Positions 44,925 to 53,773 of a stretch of 64,000 nucleotides of DNA are shown piece by piece (the first letter of the stretch is position 1; every line of letters starts with the position of its first letter). This DNA comes from G965247775 sp965247775. GTDB lineage: Bacteria; Chloroflexota; Dehalococcoidia; Bin125. The position numbers and the translations under genes are program-made. The notes beneath the pieces are model-generated. The model was not told the DNA's origin. It saw only the letters and a list, made by a program, of their open reading frames with translations, and ran no database searches. The stretch lies in contig OZ252031.1 in NCBI GenBank assembly GCA_965247775.1, positions 2,108,001-2,172,000 of the forward strand, written 5' to 3'.

Positions 44925-47836
44925 GCGGGGGAGCGAGACGGCGGGCGCCGCGAGCGCGGGCGCGGCAGACCATGATCCAGCGGCGACGTCGACAGCGGGA
45001 GGAGCGGAAGCGGGGAGGGCACTCCTTCTTCTTCTGGGGTCCGCTGGCGCTGCTGGCGCTGGCGCTGATCGCGATCGGTGGCGTGGCGGCGGCGGCGTGG
45101 GGGGTGTACGCGTCGTTCGCGGACGACTTGGTGGAGCCGGAGGCGATCCTGGACACGCAGCGGGCGCTGGGAACGAGCAAGGTGTTCGACTCGGGCGGGG
45201 CGGAGGAGGGGACGCTGCTGTTCCAGTTCGCGGACCCGCTGTCGGGGCTGCGCAATCCGGTGCGGATCGAGGACGTGTCGTCGCACCTGATCAACGCGAC
45301 GGTGGCGACGGAGGACGGGTCGTTCTTCGAGAATAGCGGGATCAACACGCGGGGGCTGGCGCGGGCGGCGTGGGAGAACTTGGGCTTCGGGATGGGGGAT
45401 TTCTTCGGCGGATCGGGGGGCTCGTCGATCACGCAGCAGCTGGTGAAGAACGTGTTGATCCCGCCGGAGGAGCGGAGCGGACGGACGATCGAGCGGGCGG
45501 AAGCGAAGCTGAAGGAATCGATTTTAGCGATCGAGCTGACGCAGCAGTACTCGAAGCTGCAGATCCTGGAGTGGTACCTGAACACGATCTTCTACGGGAA
45601 CCTGTCGTACGGGATCGGGGCGGCGGCGGAGCGCTACTTCGGGCGGCCGGCGGCGGACCTGGCGCTACACGAGGCGGCACTGCTGGCGGGGATGCCGCAG
45701 GCGCCGGCGCTGCTGGACCCGTTCGAGTTTCCGGAGGCGGCGAAGGCGCGGCAGGGGTTGGTGCTGGATCTGATGGAGCGGAATGGGTACATCACGGCGG
45801 AGGAAGCGGCGGCGGCGAAGCAGCAGCCGCTGAACTTCGCGAGCCGAGAGTTCAGCATCGAAGCGCCGCACTTCGTGACGTACGTCGCGGAGGAGGTGGA
45901 GCGGCTATGCGGCCGGGGGCGGATTCCGCTGCCGGAGGAGGTGCAAGGCTGCGAGGACCTGTTGACGGAGGGCGGGCTACGGATCACGACGACGCTGGAC
46001 CTGGACCTGCAGCGGCAGGCGGAGGAGATCCTGCGGCAGGACCTGGCGACGTTCGAGGAGCAGACGGGGGCGCACAACGCGGCCCTGGTGGCGCTGGACC
46101 CGGCGACGGGCGAGATCCGGGCGATGGTGGGGAGCCGGGACTTCTTCCGGGAGGACATCGACGGGCAGGTGAACCTGGTGACGGCAGAGAACTCGCCGGG
46201 GTCGTCGATCAAGCCGATCACGTACGCGGCCGCGTTCGTGCGGGATCCGCGGGAGTGGAACCCGGGCACGATCGTGTGGGACGTGCCGCTGGCGTTCCGG
46301 GAGATCGACGGGACGGTGTTCTCCCCGGAGAACTTCGACGCGGTGTTCCGGGGTCCGGTGAGCGTGCGGACGGCGCTGGCGAATTCGATCAACGTGGCGG
46401 CGTTCCGGGTGGCGGAGGCGCTGGGGACGACGGAGCTGCTGCACTTCGCGCACGAGGTGGGGATCACGACGATGGCGGAGCCGAGCAACTACGGGCCGTC
46501 GCTGACGCTGGGCGGGGGCGAGGTGAGCCTGCTGGACATGGCCTACGCCTACAGCGTGTTCGCGAACAACGGCGTGATGCGGGGGCAGCGCACGGTCCTG
46601 GAGCTGGGGCCGGAGTACCGCAGCTTGGACCCGGTCTCGATCCGGGAGATCCGGGACTCGCGGGGGCGGGCGCTCTACGCGGCGGGGGAGGCGCTGGAGC
46701 GGCAGGTGATGCCGGCGCCGCAGGCCTTCCAGATCACGAGCATTCTCTCGGACAACCAGGCGCGGGCGATCCTCTACGGGCTGGAAAGCAATCTGGTGCT
46801 GGACCGGCCGGCGGCGGCGAAGACGGGGACGGCGGGCGATCCGGGCCGCAACGACGTGCGGCGGGACTACTGGACGATGGGGTACACGCCGGATCTGGTG
46901 GCGGGGGTCTGGGTGGGAAACGCGGACAACACGGCGATGACGGGGGGCAGCTCGTCGCGGACGGCGGGGCTGATCTGGCGTGACTTCATGCTGGCCGCAC
47001 ACGCGGGTTTGCCGGCGGCGAAGTTCGAGAGGCCGGAGGGGCTAACGACGTCGCAGGTGTTCATCCCGCGGCTGCGGCCGCTGCAGCCGGGAGAGCGGCG
47101 GGAGGCGCGGCCGCAGAACCCGTGCGGGACGACGTCGTTGGAGCTGTTCGTGGCGGAAGGCGGGGTGCCGGCGCGGGAGAACGGGATCTGCATGCGGATT
47201 GAGGTGGACGCGCGCACACTGCAACGGGCGGGGGCGGACACGCCATCGACGTGGCTCCGGGACGACTTCTTCCTGGTCCCGGAGCGGCTGCCGGCGACGG
47301 CGCAGATCGAGGGAGAGCCGGCCGCGGCGATCCTGCGCTGGCTGGGGGCGAACAGGGTGCGGTTCGTCGGAGAGGAGGTGTCGGGAGAGACGGTGGAGCC
47401 GCTGGCGCTGAAGTCGCCGCGGCAGGGGAGCGAACTGGGGCAGGGCTTCGTGCTGGTGCAGGGCCGGGCACAGAGTGAGGAGTTCGAACGCTGGACCCTG
47501 GAGTACGCGCCGGGGCGCCGCCCGGCGGACGACGCGTACCGCGTGATCCGGGAGAGCGAAACGACGATCACGGGGCCGCTGGGGCGCTGGGATACGCGCG
47601 AGCTGGAGCCGGGCGCGTACGTGCTGCGGCTGCGGCTGGAGGACGGGTTCCTGGGTGAGCTGTCGGTGGAAGTGACGGTGGAGATCGTGGTGGAAACGGA
47701 CCCGCTGCGGGAGTTCCTGGAGGGGCTGGAGGAGGAGAGCGGCGAGGAGCCGGCGGCGGGGGACGAGGGCGAGCCCTCCCCGGCGGCGTCGTCCGGCGCC
47801 GCCGGGGAGGCAGCCGATGGCACCGGGAGCCCTTGA
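44921..47836 (+). CDS. class A penicillin-binding protein (PBP1a-like)
   Basis: A 971-residue bifunctional peptidoglycan synthase. A basic cytoplasmic head and one membrane anchor (about residues 38-60) lead to the glycosyltransferase 51 domain: catalytic glutamate in ATEDGSFFEN near 130 and GGSSITQQLVKN near 168. The transpeptidase domain has SxxK (SPGSSIKPITYAAAF) near 428, SxN (ANSINVAAF) near 489 and KTGTAGDPGRND near 633. The C-terminal 200 residues form further domains and a Glu/Ala-rich tail. It polymerises and cross-links peptidoglycan outside the membrane, evidence that the organism makes a murein wall. GTG start, overlapping the upstream methyltransferase. Confidence 0.95.
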   Translation: MSGGARRRAPRARARQTMIQRRRRQREERKRGGHSFFFWGPLALLALALIAIGGVAAAAWGVYASFADDLVEPEAILDTQRALGTSKVFDSGGAEEGTLLFQFADPLSGLRNPVRIEDVSSHLINATVATEDGSFFENSGINTRGLARAAWENLGFGMGDFFGGSGGSSITQQLVKNVLIPPEERSGRTIERAEAKLKESILAIELTQQYSKLQILEWYLNTIFYGNLSYGIGAAAERYFGRPAADLALHEAALLAGMPQAPALLDPFEFPEAAKARQGLVLDLMERNGYITAEEAAAAKQQPLNFASREFSIEAPHFVTYVAEEVERLCGRGRIPLPEEVQGCEDLLTEGGLRITTTLDLDLQRQAEEILRQDLATFEEQTGAHNAALVALDPATGEIRAMVGSRDFFREDIDGQVNLVTAENSPGSSIKPITYAAAFVRDPREWNPGTIVWDVPLAFREIDGTVFSPENFDAVFRGPVSVRTALANSINVAAFRVAEALGTTELLHFAHEVGITTMAEPSNYGPSLTLGGGEVSLLDMAYAYSVFANNGVMRGQRTVLELGPEYRSLDPVSIREIRDSRGRALYAAGEALERQVMPAPQAFQITSILSDNQARAILYGLESNLVLDRPAAAKTGTAGDPGRNDVRRDYWTMGYTPDLVAGVWVGNADNTAMTGGSSSRTAGLIWRDFMLAAHAGLPAAKFERPEGLTTSQVFIPRLRPLQPGERREARPQNPCGTTSLELFVAEGGVPARENGICMRIEVDARTLQRAGADTPSTWLRDDFFLVPERLPATAQIEGEPAAAILRWLGANRVRFVGEEVSGETVEPLALKSPRQGSELGQGFVLVQGRAQSEEFERWTLEYAPGRRPADDAYRVIRESETTITGPLGRWDTRELEPGAYVLRLRLEDGFLGELSVEVTVEIVVETDPLREFLEGLEEESGEEPAAGDEGEPSPAASSGAAGEAADGTGSP

Positions 47837-47861
47837 TCGATCGAGGGCGAGGACCGTGGGG

Positions 47862-49172
47862 TCAGGGGCCGCCGGGGGCGTCCGCGAGATCCTCGAGTTC
47901 CGCCAGGGAGTCGACCTGACGGACGGCGGCGACGAAGTCCAGCAGGGTGGGGGAGCCGTCGCGGAGTTGGCGCAGGAGGGGGCCGATGGGGCTGCTGCTG
48001 GCGGGGGTATCGGCGTAGACGCCGTTGGCGGCGAAGAAGGCCTGGTTGATGCGGCGGAAGTTGCGGCCGAGGGCGACGAGTTGGAGGCGGACCTCCTCCA
48101 TGAGGGCCTCGGCGTCGTTGATGCGGCCCTGGGCGAGGAGGGCGTCGACGTCGCGGCGGAGCTGGAAGAGGAGGGCGTCGCTCTCGGTGCGATCGAGGGC
48201 GGGGAGGCCGCGGGGCGGGAGGGCGGGGAAGCGGGCGAGGACGCCGGCGGCGATCTCTGCGCCCACCATGTTGGCGACGGTCTCGTTGATCGTGCGGAGG
48301 TCTTCGCCGTCGAAGAAGTGGAAGCCGAGGGGGTAGAAGAAGAGGTAGTTGTGGGTCCACTCGTGGGCGATGGTGTCGACGGTGGCGGGGTAGGAGCGGG
48401 CATCGCGGACGATGGCGGGGTAGGCGCCGACGCCGCCGATGGTCTCGACGTGGGCGGACCAGCGGCCGCCGGCTTCGATGCTGGCCTCCATCGCGGCGAT
48501 TTCGGCAGGGGTGAGGTGCGGGTCGAGGAGGACGCTGCGGGCGATGCGGATCTCGGCGCGGGGGGAGACCGTGAGGACACGGGGGGGCTGGGTGAGTTCG
48601 ACGTCGACGGGGGGCCAGAGGATGTCCTGGGCGTCGAAGAGGGGGAGAGGGCGGGAGAAGCCGGCCTGGCGGAAGGCGTCGCCGACGCGGTCCTCGAGGA
48701 TGCGCTCAGCGCTGTTGCGGAGGCCGGCGCGCTCGGCGCTGAGCGCGGCGGCTTCCTCTGCCAAGGGGGCGCCGGGGGCGGGCGGGGCCGCGCCGGCGGC
48801 CGTGCGGGCGTCGATCTCAGCGCGGAGGTCGAAGAAGCGCTGGAGGTCGGCGTCGTCTCCGGCTCCACCGCGGCCTTGCACGAAATCGCCGACCCGGCCA
48901 AGCCAGCGGTTGAAGACGGACTGGACCTCGAAGTCGAGGAGGCTGAAGCGGTTGCCGGCGACGGCGCCGTCGACGGTGTCGCTGAGGGAGGGGCCTCCAC
49001 CGATCTGGTTGGCGCCCAACTGCGTGGGGCCGACAGATACCGCGCTCAAGGCAGCCAAGGCGAGCGCGGCGAGCAGGGCGAGGGGCCACCAGCGGGGACG
49101 GCTGCTCCGTCCGGGCCGCTGGGGGCGGCTGGGGTGTCCGGGCCGCCCGGCGCGGATGCTGGGGCGTGGCAT
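47862..49172 (-). CDS. secreted zincin metallopeptidase-like protein
   Basis: A 436-residue protein with an N-terminal membrane anchor or signal (WWPLALLAALALAALSAVS about residues 28-46). Near residue 265 it has IAHEWTHNYLFF, the HExxH zinc motif with Trp in place, followed 22 or so residues later by INETVANMVGAEI, whose glutamate would be the third ligand (gluzincin pattern). The rest is helical. I do not know a named family. It is convergent with the PBP gene and divergent from the RDD gene, so a role in the envelope is plausible but inferred. Confidence 0.65.
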   Translation of the reverse strand: MPRPSIRAGRPGHPSRPQRPGRSSRPRWWPLALLAALALAALSAVSVGPTQLGANQIGGGPSLSDTVDGAVAGNRFSLLDFEVQSVFNRWLGRVGDFVQGRGGAGDDADLQRFFDLRAEIDARTAAGAAPPAPGAPLAEEAAALSAERAGLRNSAERILEDRVGDAFRQAGFSRPLPLFDAQDILWPPVDVELTQPPRVLTVSPRAEIRIARSVLLDPHLTPAEIAAMEASIEAGGRWSAHVETIGGVGAYPAIVRDARSYPATVDTIAHEWTHNYLFFYPLGFHFFDGEDLRTINETVANMVGAEIAAGVLARFPALPPRGLPALDRTESDALLFQLRRDVDALLAQGRINDAEALMEEVRLQLVALGRNFRRINQAFFAANGVYADTPASSSPIGPLLRQLRDGSPTLLDFVAAVRQVDSLAELEDLADAPGGP

Positions 49173-49216
49173 AGGCGTAGAGTACGGATTCCAAGCCAGG
49201 CGGGGATGGAGCGTTG

Positions 49217-49693
49217 ATGGCCGAGGGAGAGCCCGGCCCGGCGCTGCGGCCGGCGCGTCGTGAGGCGCGGGTCGCGGCATTCGCGGTAGACATGCTGGTG
49301 CTGGCGGCGCTGGCGCCGGGCTTCGCGGCGCTGGGCGGACTGACGGTGCTGCTGCAAACCGGCTGGCTGGACGTCGATCCGACGGGCAGGGAGTGGGCCT
49401 GGGGTTATGCCGTGTCCGGCCTGTGGCTGGTGACGCCCTGGCTCTACTTCACGCTGGGGACGAGCCGGGGGGGGACAGTGGGGGCGCGGCTGCTGGGGCT
49501 GTCGGTGCGGGACCGGCGTCGAAGGGCGCTGGGGCCCCGCCGAGCGGCGGCGCGGGCAGCGCTGCTCTACCCGTCGACGCTGCTGCTGGGGTTGGGGTTC
49601 CTGGTGGCGTTGCTCGACGGGCGGGGGCGGACGCTGGCGGACCGCCTGAGCGACAGCCGGGTGTTTGAGTTCGGGGAGGGGAAGCGGCCGTGA
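49217..49693 (+). CDS. RDD family membrane protein
   Basis: A 158-residue protein with three membrane segments. RRAARRAAALLYPST-like basic stretches and the Arg-Asp core (REARVAAFAVDMLVLAALAP, then GGTVGARLLGLSVRDRRRRA) match the RDD family; TLADRLSDSRVF at the end is also typical. Function unknown, sometimes ion transport. ATG at 49217 with a GGAG site is preferred to the TTG one codon earlier. It overlaps the next gene by four bases. Confidence 0.85.
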   Translation: MAEGEPGPALRPARREARVAAFAVDMLVLAALAPGFAALGGLTVLLQTGWLDVDPTGREWAWGYAVSGLWLVTPWLYFTLGTSRGGTVGARLLGLSVRDRRRRALGPRRAAARAALLYPSTLLLGLGFLVALLDGRGRTLADRLSDSRVFEFGEGKRP

Positions 49694-50700
49694 GCCGCTG
49701 GGAGCCACCACAGCGCCGGGAAGGGACGGAGTGGTCGCCGGGGGAGGCGGAAGCTTATCGGCCGCCGGAGGCAGCGGAGGGGGAGGAGGAGGTGGTGCTG
49801 AGCGAGGTACCGGCGGAGGAGATCGGGGCGACGCGGCCGCGGCGGGCGCCGCGTCCGGTGGCGCTGGTGCAGCGCGACGGCGAGGCGGGGCGGGTCCGGC
49901 GGGCGGGGGTGGGGCGCTGGCTGGCGGTGGCGGGGCTGGGGCTGATGGTGGCGTTGCTGACGGCGGGCTGGAGCGCGGTGCAGCTAACGAAGCGCGGCGA
50001 GGCGGAGCGGGCGATCGGGGAGGCGCTCGTGCCGCTGACGGAGATCGACCGACTGCTGGCCCGGGACTATGACGATCTGCTGGCAGAGGCGGCGCGGGGG
50101 GAGACGGCGTCGGTGATCGTGGAGGAGTATCCGCTGGGGGTGGCCCTGCCGGCGGCGCAGCTAGCGGGGATGAGCCGGGCGGAGCTGCGCGCCTGGCTGC
50201 TGTCGGAGAGCGCGGCGCGGATCTACGAGGACGGGGTAGACATCTTCGCACGAGAGGGAGGGAGCGGCGGGGGGCGGTTCTCGGCGCGGGGGGTCTATGC
50301 GATGACGGTGGGACAGCTAACGGAGCGGAACCACACGATCGCGATCATCGTGGCGGCGGTGCTGCTGCTGTTCGTGGCGCCGATGCTGGCGCTGGCGACG
50401 TCGGCGGGGAGCGGTACGCTGCGTCTGCGCAACCTGGGGCTGGGGCTGGCGCTGGCGGGCGGGGGGCTGACCGTGGCGGCACTCGCGGCACAGCTCGGGC
50501 TGCGACTGTCGGCGGACGGGTCGGGGGACGTGTTCAGCGCGGTGCTGCTGGATCACGCGGCGGAGCTGATGGGGCTGCCGCTGCGCAACGGAATCATCGT
50601 GGGGGTGCTGGGGCTGGTGGTCGTGGCGGGGTCGCTGGGGCTGGGGCGGTACGGGGCGCGCGCGGCGTGGGCCGAGGGGGGGCGGGCGGAGTGGCGCTAG
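49690..50700 (+). CDS. hypothetical membrane protein, 336 aa
   Basis: No family recognised. An acidic/Pro-rich head (about 60 residues) and an Arg-rich stretch precede the first membrane segment (WLAVAGLGLMVALLTAGW near 76). An outside domain of about 130 residues follows, then three more segments (HTIAIIVAAVLLLFVAPMLA, LGLALAGGGLTVAALAAQLG, IVGVLGLVVVAGSLGLG). It is coupled to the RDD gene by a GTGA overlap, suggesting the two products work together in the membrane. Confidence 0.65.
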   Translation: MSRWEPPQRREGTEWSPGEAEAYRPPEAAEGEEEVVLSEVPAEEIGATRPRRAPRPVALVQRDGEAGRVRRAGVGRWLAVAGLGLMVALLTAGWSAVQLTKRGEAERAIGEALVPLTEIDRLLARDYDDLLAEAARGETASVIVEEYPLGVALPAAQLAGMSRAELRAWLLSESAARIYEDGVDIFAREGGSGGGRFSARGVYAMTVGQLTERNHTIAIIVAAVLLLFVAPMLALATSAGSGTLRLRNLGLGLALAGGGLTVAALAAQLGLRLSADGSGDVFSAVLLDHAAELMGLPLRNGIIVGVLGLVVVAGSLGLGRYGARAAWAEGGRAEWR

Positions 50701-51225
50701 GCGCCCGGGGCTCGCGGACGGCGTTGCCGCGGGCTCGGCATCGAAGAGGGGCAGAGGGCGTCCCGGGGCCGGACGGGTCAGGCGTGATGTGGAGGAGGGC
50801 CGGAGCGCTCGATGATCAGGACGGCGCGCCGGGACTGGCAGGGGGCTGTGGCCGGAGGCCGGGGCAAGAAGGCGGCAGTGTTCCCGCACAGGGCAGAGAA
50901 CCTGCGCGCCCGCTTGGGCGGCTGGGCCCGGGGCAGCGCGCAGGCGCAGTGGAGACCGGGCCGAGGGCTGCGGAGCAGGCGGCGCCGGATGGCCGCGGGC
51001 GAGCCGGCGCGGGAGTTGGCGGCGACGGGGGAGATCTTGCGACAGCGGGCGGCTTCGGGGCTTCGCGCGGAGGGGCAGTGGCAGCGGCGAGGGGTCCTTC
51101 GAGCGGCTCAGGATGCGCGGGTAGGCGGCAGCGCGGATGCGAGGCCGCCCACCCACTCCGCCTCTATGGTCGTGCGATGGCGTGGCCGTGCGATGGCATG
51201 GCCGTGCGATGGAGGCGGAGTGGGT
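50701..51225. other. intergenic region with palindromic and tandem repeats
   Basis: About 525 bp without a credible gene; open frames here have no recognisable protein. It holds an imperfect palindrome TCCTTCGAG CGG CTCAGGA at 51095-51113, of a kind frequent in Chloroflexota intergenic DNA, and the hairpin at 51151-51225. Confidence 0.5.
51151..51225 (-). repeat. 14-bp inverted repeat enclosing 16-bp tandem repeats
   Basis: Perfect arms at 51151-51164 and 51212-51225 enclose about 2.5 copies of a 16-bp unit (GTGCGATGGCGTGGCC). The right arm abuts the stop codon of the NHL gene, so on the minus strand it could act as its terminator. Confidence 0.65.
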
Positions 51226-52188
51226 TCAGAGGCGGCGGAGCTTCTTGATGCTCTTGGGCTGGCGTGGCGGGTCTTGGAGGCGGCCGCGGATCTGGAAGGC
51301 GACCTCGCCGACGTAGATGTCGCCGCGGGAGTCGACGGCGATGCCGTGGGGGGCGATAAAGTGGCCGGGGGCCTCGCCCTCCTGGGGGCTGCCGAAGCGG
51401 GCGAGGAGTTCGCCTTCGCGGCTGTAGATGCTGACGCGGTGGCCGAGGCCGGGGGCGTCGTCGACGCCGTCCATCCCGTTGAGTTCGCCGATGTAGATGT
51501 TGCCGTCGCCGCCGAGGGTGAGACCGTCGGGGCGGTGGATATTGTTCCAGACCGCGAGGACGCGACCTTCGGGGTCGAAGACCTGCACGCGGTGGGCTTC
51601 GCGGTCGGCGACGAAGATGCGGTCGTCGTCGTCGATGGCGAGGTTGTGGGGGCGGATGAACTGTCCCGGGTCGATGCCGGGCTCGCCCCAGCTGCGGAGG
51701 TGTTCGCCCTGGGGGGTGAAGACGTGGATGCGGGAGTTGCCGTAGCCGTCGGTGATGTAGAGGAGGCCGGTGCTGGGGGAGACGGCGGCGTGGGTGGGGC
51801 GGTTGAAGGGCTCGCCGCCCCATTTGGGGGCGGGGGCGTTGCGGGCGCCGATGGTGTTGAGGAGGTCGCCCTGGGTGGTCCAGTGGGTGATGGTGTGGGT
51901 GCCGTCGTCGGCGCAATAGAGGGTGCCGTCCGGGGCGGCCAGGATGGCGTGGGCGCGGCCGCTGAAGGCGCCCTGGCCGAAGCTGCGGAGGAAAGCGCCT
52001 TGGGCGTTGAAGACGAGGAGCGGGTTCTCGGGGTCGCGGGTGAGGAGGTAGACGTTGTCTTCGGCGTCGACGGCGACGCCGGGGACATCGACGAGGGCGA
52101 GGCCGGGGGGCAGCTGCTCCCAGGCGGGGAGGGCCTGGTAGCGGAAGGCGCCTTGGCCGAGTTCAACGGAATCGGTATCGACGGTCAT
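51226..52188 (-). CDS. NHL-repeat beta-propeller protein
   Basis: A 320-residue protein made of NHL-type blades of 40-50 residues: GVAVDAEDNVYLLTRDPENP, PSTGLLYITDGYGNSRIHVF, PHNLAIDDDDRIFVADREAH, PDGLTLGGDGNIYIGELNG, PHGIAVDSRGDIYVGEVAF. About six blades are visible. It resembles the lyase domain of peptidyl-glycine amidating enzymes, and similar bacterial proteins are often annotated so, but catalytic residues cannot be confirmed. No signal peptide is seen. A nested hairpin lies in its leader at 52204-52257. Confidence 0.8.
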   Translation of the reverse strand: MTVDTDSVELGQGAFRYQALPAWEQLPPGLALVDVPGVAVDAEDNVYLLTRDPENPLLVFNAQGAFLRSFGQGAFSGRAHAILAAPDGTLYCADDGTHTITHWTTQGDLLNTIGARNAPAPKWGGEPFNRPTHAAVSPSTGLLYITDGYGNSRIHVFTPQGEHLRSWGEPGIDPGQFIRPHNLAIDDDDRIFVADREAHRVQVFDPEGRVLAVWNNIHRPDGLTLGGDGNIYIGELNGMDGVDDAPGLGHRVSIYSREGELLARFGSPQEGEAPGHFIAPHGIAVDSRGDIYVGEVAFQIRGRLQDPPRQPKSIKKLRRL

Positions 52189-52749
52189 GGGTTGTCCTGA
52201 CTACGCGGGCACCGGTGGAGCCCCGCTCGGTGGGCGACGGTGCTGAGGGTTCCCGCGCGGAATATCGGCTGTGGGGACGGTCGTCAAGCGAGGTGCGCGG
52301 AGGGCGGACTGCGACCCGCAGGAGTCGTGTCGCCGATCACTGGGAGGGCGGTCGCGGCCGGCGCCTCCTGCGCATGAGACTCGGCCGCCGTTCGGAAGGG
52401 TCCGGTGAGGCGGGGATCACTCACGAGCGCGCAGGCCGACGGCGACGGTAGAACCAGCGCCGAACGCGGCCACGTCTTGGCGGGGTAGGAGATTGACCGG
52501 GGAGTCCCTGGACGAACGGCGCGGGGTGGCGACGAAGGTCTACCGAGCGCCGCTGCCGGTGCGGGCGCTGTAGCGGGCGGCGTTCCAGGCGCCGTTCCCG
52601 TATTCCAGCCGAGAGTCGGCATTGCGCACGGCGGCGGGGGTGCGGGAGACAGCGGGGCGGTCCGGGCGAGGTTCCCGGTCTCGGACGATATGCGGCGCGG
52701 ATGCGGCGGAGAGCGCGGGGCCCTAGGCTGCGGCGCGGAGGTCGCGGGG
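52189..52749. other. intergenic region with a nested hairpin
   Basis: About 560 bp between two diverging genes. Near the NHL start, stems CGCGGG/CCCGCG (52204-52209, 52252-52257) and CACCG/CGGTG (52210-52214, 52238-52242) nest, an RNA-like fold on either strand. I cannot match it to a known riboswitch. No gene is seen in the rest; promoters of both neighbours must lie here. Confidence 0.45.
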
Positions 52750-53745
52750 ATGCGCTATCGCAGGCTGGGGGAGACGGGACTGGTGGTCTCCGAGATCGGG
52801 GTGGGCGGGGCGGGGCTGGGGCATCGCTGGGGGGCGACGACCGACGAGGAGGCGATCGCGACGGTGCGGGCGGCGCTGGCGGCGGGGGTGAACTTCTTCG
52901 ACGTGGCGCCGCGCTACGGGGAGGGGCGGGCGGAGCGGAACGTGGGGCGGGGGCTGGAGGGACAGCGGGAGCGGGCGGTGGTGGCGAGCAAAGTGTTCCT
53001 GAGCCCGGAGCAGCTCGACGACGTCGCCGGGTCGGTCGAGCGGTCGCTGGCGCAGACGCTGGAGGAGCTGGGGGCGGATCATCTGGACCTGTACCAGCTT
53101 CACAACCAGATCACGATGGCGCGGGGGTCGATGGCGCTGTCGTTGTCGTTGGAGGACGTGCTGGGGCCGCGGGGGGTGGTGGAGACGCTGCAGCGGCTGC
53201 GGGAGGAGGGCGCGGTGCGATTCATCGGCTGCACGGGGCTGGGCGAGGCGGAGGCGGTGCGCGCCGTGATCGGCGAGGGGGGGCTGAACACCGTGCAGGC
53301 GTACTACAACCTGCTCAATCGGAGCGCGGCGGAGCCGTTGCCGCCGGGGTCGGGGCTGCACGACCACGGGCAGATCATCCCGCTGGCAGCGGCGCACGGC
53401 CTGGGGGTGATCGTGATCCGCAACCTGGCGGGCGGGGTGCTGAGCGGGGAGGGGCTGGACCGGGCGGTGGGGGCGGATTCGTTGTTCGCGCGGGACGCGG
53501 AGCGGGGATCGCGACTGGGGTTCCTGCGCCGGGACGATGCGTCGTTGTCACAGGTGGCGACACGGTTCGTGTTGCAGCAGCGAGAGGTGTCGACGGTGGT
53601 TCCCGGGGTGAAGAACGCGGCGGAGATGGCGGACGCGATCGCGGCGGCGGAGATCGAGCCGCTGGAGGGGGCGGCGCTGTCGCGGCTGGACGAGGAAGCG
53701 GCGGACGACTTCGGCGTGCGGGAGCCGTCGCCGGTGACGCTGTGA
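52750..53745 (+). CDS. aldo/keto reductase family protein
   Basis: A 331-residue TIM-barrel oxidoreductase. MRYRRLGETGLVVSEIGVGG, NFFDVAPRYGEGRAERNVGRGL (catalytic Asp and Tyr), SKVFLS and DHLDLYQLHNQ (the usual histidine box) are in order. VVPGVKNAAEMADAI near the end is the NADP-binding loop of this family. The substrate is unknown. The ATG at 52750 is chosen because it begins the first conserved strand and has a GGAGG site. The amidase gene follows 28 bp later in a likely operon. Confidence 0.93.
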   Translation: MRYRRLGETGLVVSEIGVGGAGLGHRWGATTDEEAIATVRAALAAGVNFFDVAPRYGEGRAERNVGRGLEGQRERAVVASKVFLSPEQLDDVAGSVERSLAQTLEELGADHLDLYQLHNQITMARGSMALSLSLEDVLGPRGVVETLQRLREEGAVRFIGCTGLGEAEAVRAVIGEGGLNTVQAYYNLLNRSAAEPLPPGSGLHDHGQIIPLAAAHGLGVIVIRNLAGGVLSGEGLDRAVGADSLFARDAERGSRLGFLRRDDASLSQVATRFVLQQREVSTVVPGVKNAAEMADAIAAAEIEPLEGAALSRLDEEAADDFGVREPSPVTL

Positions 53746-53773
53746 GCAGGGCCGGCCGAAAGGGGCGGGGCGC

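Noticed and set aside
50812..52200. A 462-codon + frame covering the intergenic gap and the NHL gene
   Set aside because: It runs antisense through the NHL gene and shows only biased composition; the gap part has repeats, not protein-like sequence.
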